Positions 5,329-6,509 of a stretch of DNA of 6,509 nt are shown one piece after another. Source of the DNA: Fimbriimonadaceae bacterium (GTDB lineage Bacteria > Armatimonadota > Fimbriimonadia > Fimbriimonadales > Fimbriimonadaceae); assembly GCA_947447315.1 (NCBI GenBank), contig CANFJD010000159.1:1-6509 (forward strand). The letters are read 5' to 3'. The notes beneath the pieces are model-generated. The model saw only the letters and a program-made list of their open reading frames with translations, did no database searches and was not told the origin of the DNA. The position numbers and the translations under genes were made by a program. Position 1 is the first letter of the stretch, and each line of letters begins with the position of its first letter.

Positions 5329-5879
5329 TGTTAATGCCCAAGCGCGTTAAAGAAGGCCGACGAAAAATGTTTCGTGGCCGCATGAAGGGCAAGGCCACCC
5401 AGGGAAATACGCTTTCCTTCGGTGACTACGCCATCGTGGCCCAAGAGCCGGCATGGATTACCAGCCGACAGATTGAAGCCGCCCGTATTGCCATGACCCG
5501 CCACATTAAGCGTGGTGGAAAAGTCTGGATCCGAATCTTCCCGGACAAGTCCTACACCAAGAAGCCGCTCGAAACCCGTATGGGTAAGGGCAAGGCTGCG
5601 GTGGAAGGCTGGGTAGCCGTCGTGAAGCCGGGCCGCATCATGTTCGAGATGTCGGGACCGGTAGAAGAAGTGGCGAAGGAAGCCATGCGACTGGCCATCT
5701 TCAAGCTCCCGATTCGCTGCAAGTTCGTAGCGCGAGCGGAGTTTGAGAAGGAAGGCCTCATCGGGGGACCGAAGCCGAAGGCGATTGACGCTCATGCAGA
5801 AGTCGTTGTCGAGACCGTGGTTCACGAGGAAGTCGAAGAACCGACCGAAGCCGTAGCCGCCGAGGTAACCGAATCATGA
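5328..5879 (+). CDS. rplP: 50S ribosomal protein L16 with acidic C-terminal tail
   Basis: L16 helps shape the A-site tRNA region of the large subunit and is a late assembly protein. The start MLMPKRVK and the segments RGRMKGKATQGN (16-27), TRHIKRGGKVWIRIFPDK (57-74) and LETRMGKGKA (81-90) are characteristic; R84 corresponds to the arginine that is hydroxylated in some bacteria. The core ends near residue 145, close to the usual family length. Residues about 146-183 are an added tail rich in Glu, Val and Ala, similar in character to the L22 tail. Two extra residues appear to lie between MLMPKRVK and RGRMKG compared with the common pattern. AAGGAGG (5312-5318) lies 9 nt before the ATG. The stop overlaps the rpmC start (ATGA, 5876-5879). 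Confidence 0.97.
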   Translation: MLMPKRVKEGRRKMFRGRMKGKATQGNTLSFGDYAIVAQEPAWITSRQIEAARIAMTRHIKRGGKVWIRIFPDKSYTKKPLETRMGKGKAAVEGWVAVVKPGRIMFEMSGPVEEVAKEAMRLAIFKLPIRCKFVARAEFEKEGLIGGPKPKAIDAHAEVVVETVVHEEVEEPTEAVAAEVTES

Positions 5880-6085
5880 AAGAACTGAAGAGCAAAGATC
5901 TTCGCGAGAAGTCGGTGGCGGAACTGGAAGAGTTGATTTTGGAAACCCAAAAGACTCTGTACAACTATCGCCGCGACTTGGTTTTCCGAAAGGTGACCGA
6001 TACCACCGCGATCAAGGTCCATCGTCATAACATCGCCCGCATCACCACCCTGATCGGCGAGAAGAAGCGCGGAGAAGTGAACTAA
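5876..6085 (+). CDS. rpmC: 50S ribosomal protein L29
   Basis: L29 is a small two-helix protein located near the nascent-peptide exit, where it helps form the docking area for factors such as SRP and trigger factor. The 69-residue product has the normal length and pattern: MKELKSKDLREKSVAELEEL, a central YNYRRDLVFRKVTDT segment, then the second helix VHRHNIARITTLIGEKKRGE. GAGGT (5862-5866) inside the rplP end lies 9 nt upstream of the start. It overlaps rplP by 4 nt and rpsQ by 1 nt (TAATG), which indicates translational coupling. Confidence 0.96.
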   Translation: MKELKSKDLREKSVAELEELILETQKTLYNYRRDLVFRKVTDTTAIKVHRHNIARITTLIGEKKRGEVN

Positions 6086-6375
6086 TGGCAGAAACGACAC
6101 TCGAAAGCAACGTCGACACCGCCGAAGCTCGCGGTCGTCGCAAGATCCGCCGCGGCGTGGTCGTGTCCAGCAAGATGGACAAGACCGTCGTGGTGAAAGT
6201 TGAGCGACGCGTGCAGCACCCGCTGTACGGCAAGGTCGTTCTTCGATCGAAGAAATTTAAGGCGCACGACATCATCGGATGCGATGAGGGCGACGTCGTT
6301 GAGATCATGGAAACCCGTCCGATATCGAAAGATAAGAACTGGCGCGTTACCCAGATCATCGAAAAGGTGAAGTAA
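6085..6375 (+). CDS. rpsQ: 30S ribosomal protein S17
   Basis: S17 is a primary 16S rRNA-binding OB-fold protein. The core starts around residue 17 (RGRRKIRRGVVVSSKMDKT) and runs through VKVERRVQHPLYGKVVLRSKKFKAHD to METRPISKDKNWRVTQIIEK, all typical. The first 16 or so residues (METTLES-like acidic/polar stretch, exactly MAETTLESNVDTAEA) are an extra N-terminal segment compared with many bacterial S17 proteins. The start at 6085 is supported by GGAGAAG (6071-6077) and the one-base overlap with rpmC, and no other start fits the coupling pattern better. It is the last gene of the S10-type block; a 97-nt gap follows. Confidence 0.96.
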   Translation: MAETTLESNVDTAEARGRRKIRRGVVVSSKMDKTVVVKVERRVQHPLYGKVVLRSKKFKAHDIIGCDEGDVVEIMETRPISKDKNWRVTQIIEKVK

Positions 6376-6380
6376 TCCGG

Positions 6381-6509
6381 ATGGTCCCGAAGCAATTCGG
6401 GATCAAGTCCGAACACTACGGCTACGCCTCACCCCTTGGATGGGATGGCCACTGGCAAGGAAGACTTAAAAAATGGTTCAACAATTTACACGGCTTAAAG
6501 TGGCCGATA
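6381..6509 (+). CDS. Possible short open frame between rpsQ and rplN, 3' end outside window (doubtful)
   Basis: From the ATG at 6381 the frame stays open for 43 codons to the window end, beginning MVPKQFGIKSEHYGYASPLG and continuing with several Trp, Gly and Lys residues. AGGTGA (6365-6370) lies 10 nt upstream. The first 17 codons have mostly G or C in third position. It would overlap rplN in another frame by at least 37 nt, and its start falls in the hairpin region, so it may be a chance frame. I recognise no family. Confidence 0.2.
   Translation, partial: MVPKQFGIKSEHYGYASPLGWDGHWQGRLKKWFNNLHGLKWPI
6382..6405 (+). other. Stable GCAA-tetraloop hairpin in the rpsQ-rplN gap
   Basis: TGGTCCCGAA (6382-6391) and TTCGGGATCA (6396-6405) pair over 10 bp with one G-U wobble around the loop GCAA, a GNRA tetraloop. 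It begins 7 nt after the rpsQ stop. No T tract follows, so it is not a classical terminator. It could be an mRNA-processing or stability element, or a protein-binding site at the S10/spc boundary; no function can be assigned from sequence. Confidence 0.6.
6473..6509 (+). CDS. rplN: 50S ribosomal protein L14, N-terminal fragment cut by the window end
   Basis: The ATG at 6473 opens a frame reading MVQQFTRLKVAD for the 12 codons visible, closely resembling the canonical L14 start (M-I/V-Q-Q-x-[ST]-R-L-x-V-A-D). AAGGAAG (6457-6463) lies 9 nt before the start. L14 is the first gene of the spc-type cluster and normally follows rpsQ, so both sequence and position agree. The rest of the gene lies beyond the window. 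No clear promoter is visible in the 97-nt gap before it. Confidence 0.9.
   Translation, partial: MVQQFTRLKVAD

Overview
The window is a bacterial ribosomal-protein locus (S10 cluster running into the start of the spc cluster). Gene order on the + strand is rplB (L2), then rpsS (S19), rplV (L22), rpsC (S3), rplP (L16), rpmC (L29), rpsQ (S17) and the first codons of rplN (L14). The DNA is moderately GC-rich. L22, L16 and S3 carry long low-complexity C-terminal tails, and one inserted gene has a pseudopilin-like domain of the kind common in Armatimonadota and Planctomycetota. Two accessory promoters look leaderless. Together these suggest an Armatimonadota-like bacterium (for example Fimbriimonadia), but this is an inference from style and not a database match.

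The striking feature is a 2.8 kb interruption between rplB and rpsS, which are normally direct neighbours in the S10 operon. rplB is followed by a strong intrinsic terminator (856-889). Next comes a two-gene + strand cassette at 974-2790: a BlaI/MecI-type winged-helix repressor, translationally coupled (ATGA) to a membrane M56 (BlaR1-type) metallopeptidase. In place of the usual penicillin-binding sensor, this peptidase carries a small pseudopilin-like C-terminal domain. The promoter in front of the repressor has a 17-bp-spaced -35/-10 ending 6 nt before the ATG, so the mRNA is predicted to be leaderless. Two related inverted repeats flank or overlap this promoter and are probable repressor operators.

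Convergent to that cassette, on the - strand (3470 down to 2848), lies a VapBC-type toxin-antitoxin pair. The antitoxin gene has a consensus TATAAT exactly 6 nt before its ATG, again a leaderless arrangement. It overlaps a PIN-domain toxin gene that starts with TTG. A hairpin in the 57-nt convergent gap may serve as a two-way terminator.

From 3471 to 3618 a divergent intergenic region must restart transcription of the rest of the r-protein cluster. It holds a possible -10 element, a long imperfect hairpin and a strong Shine-Dalgarno. From rpsS to rpsQ the genes are tightly packed, joined by TAATG or ATGA overlaps each preceded by a purine-rich ribosome-binding site, as expected of a co-translated operon. 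Between rpsQ and rplN a 97-nt gap holds a stable GCAA-tetraloop hairpin and a short open frame that runs out of the window.
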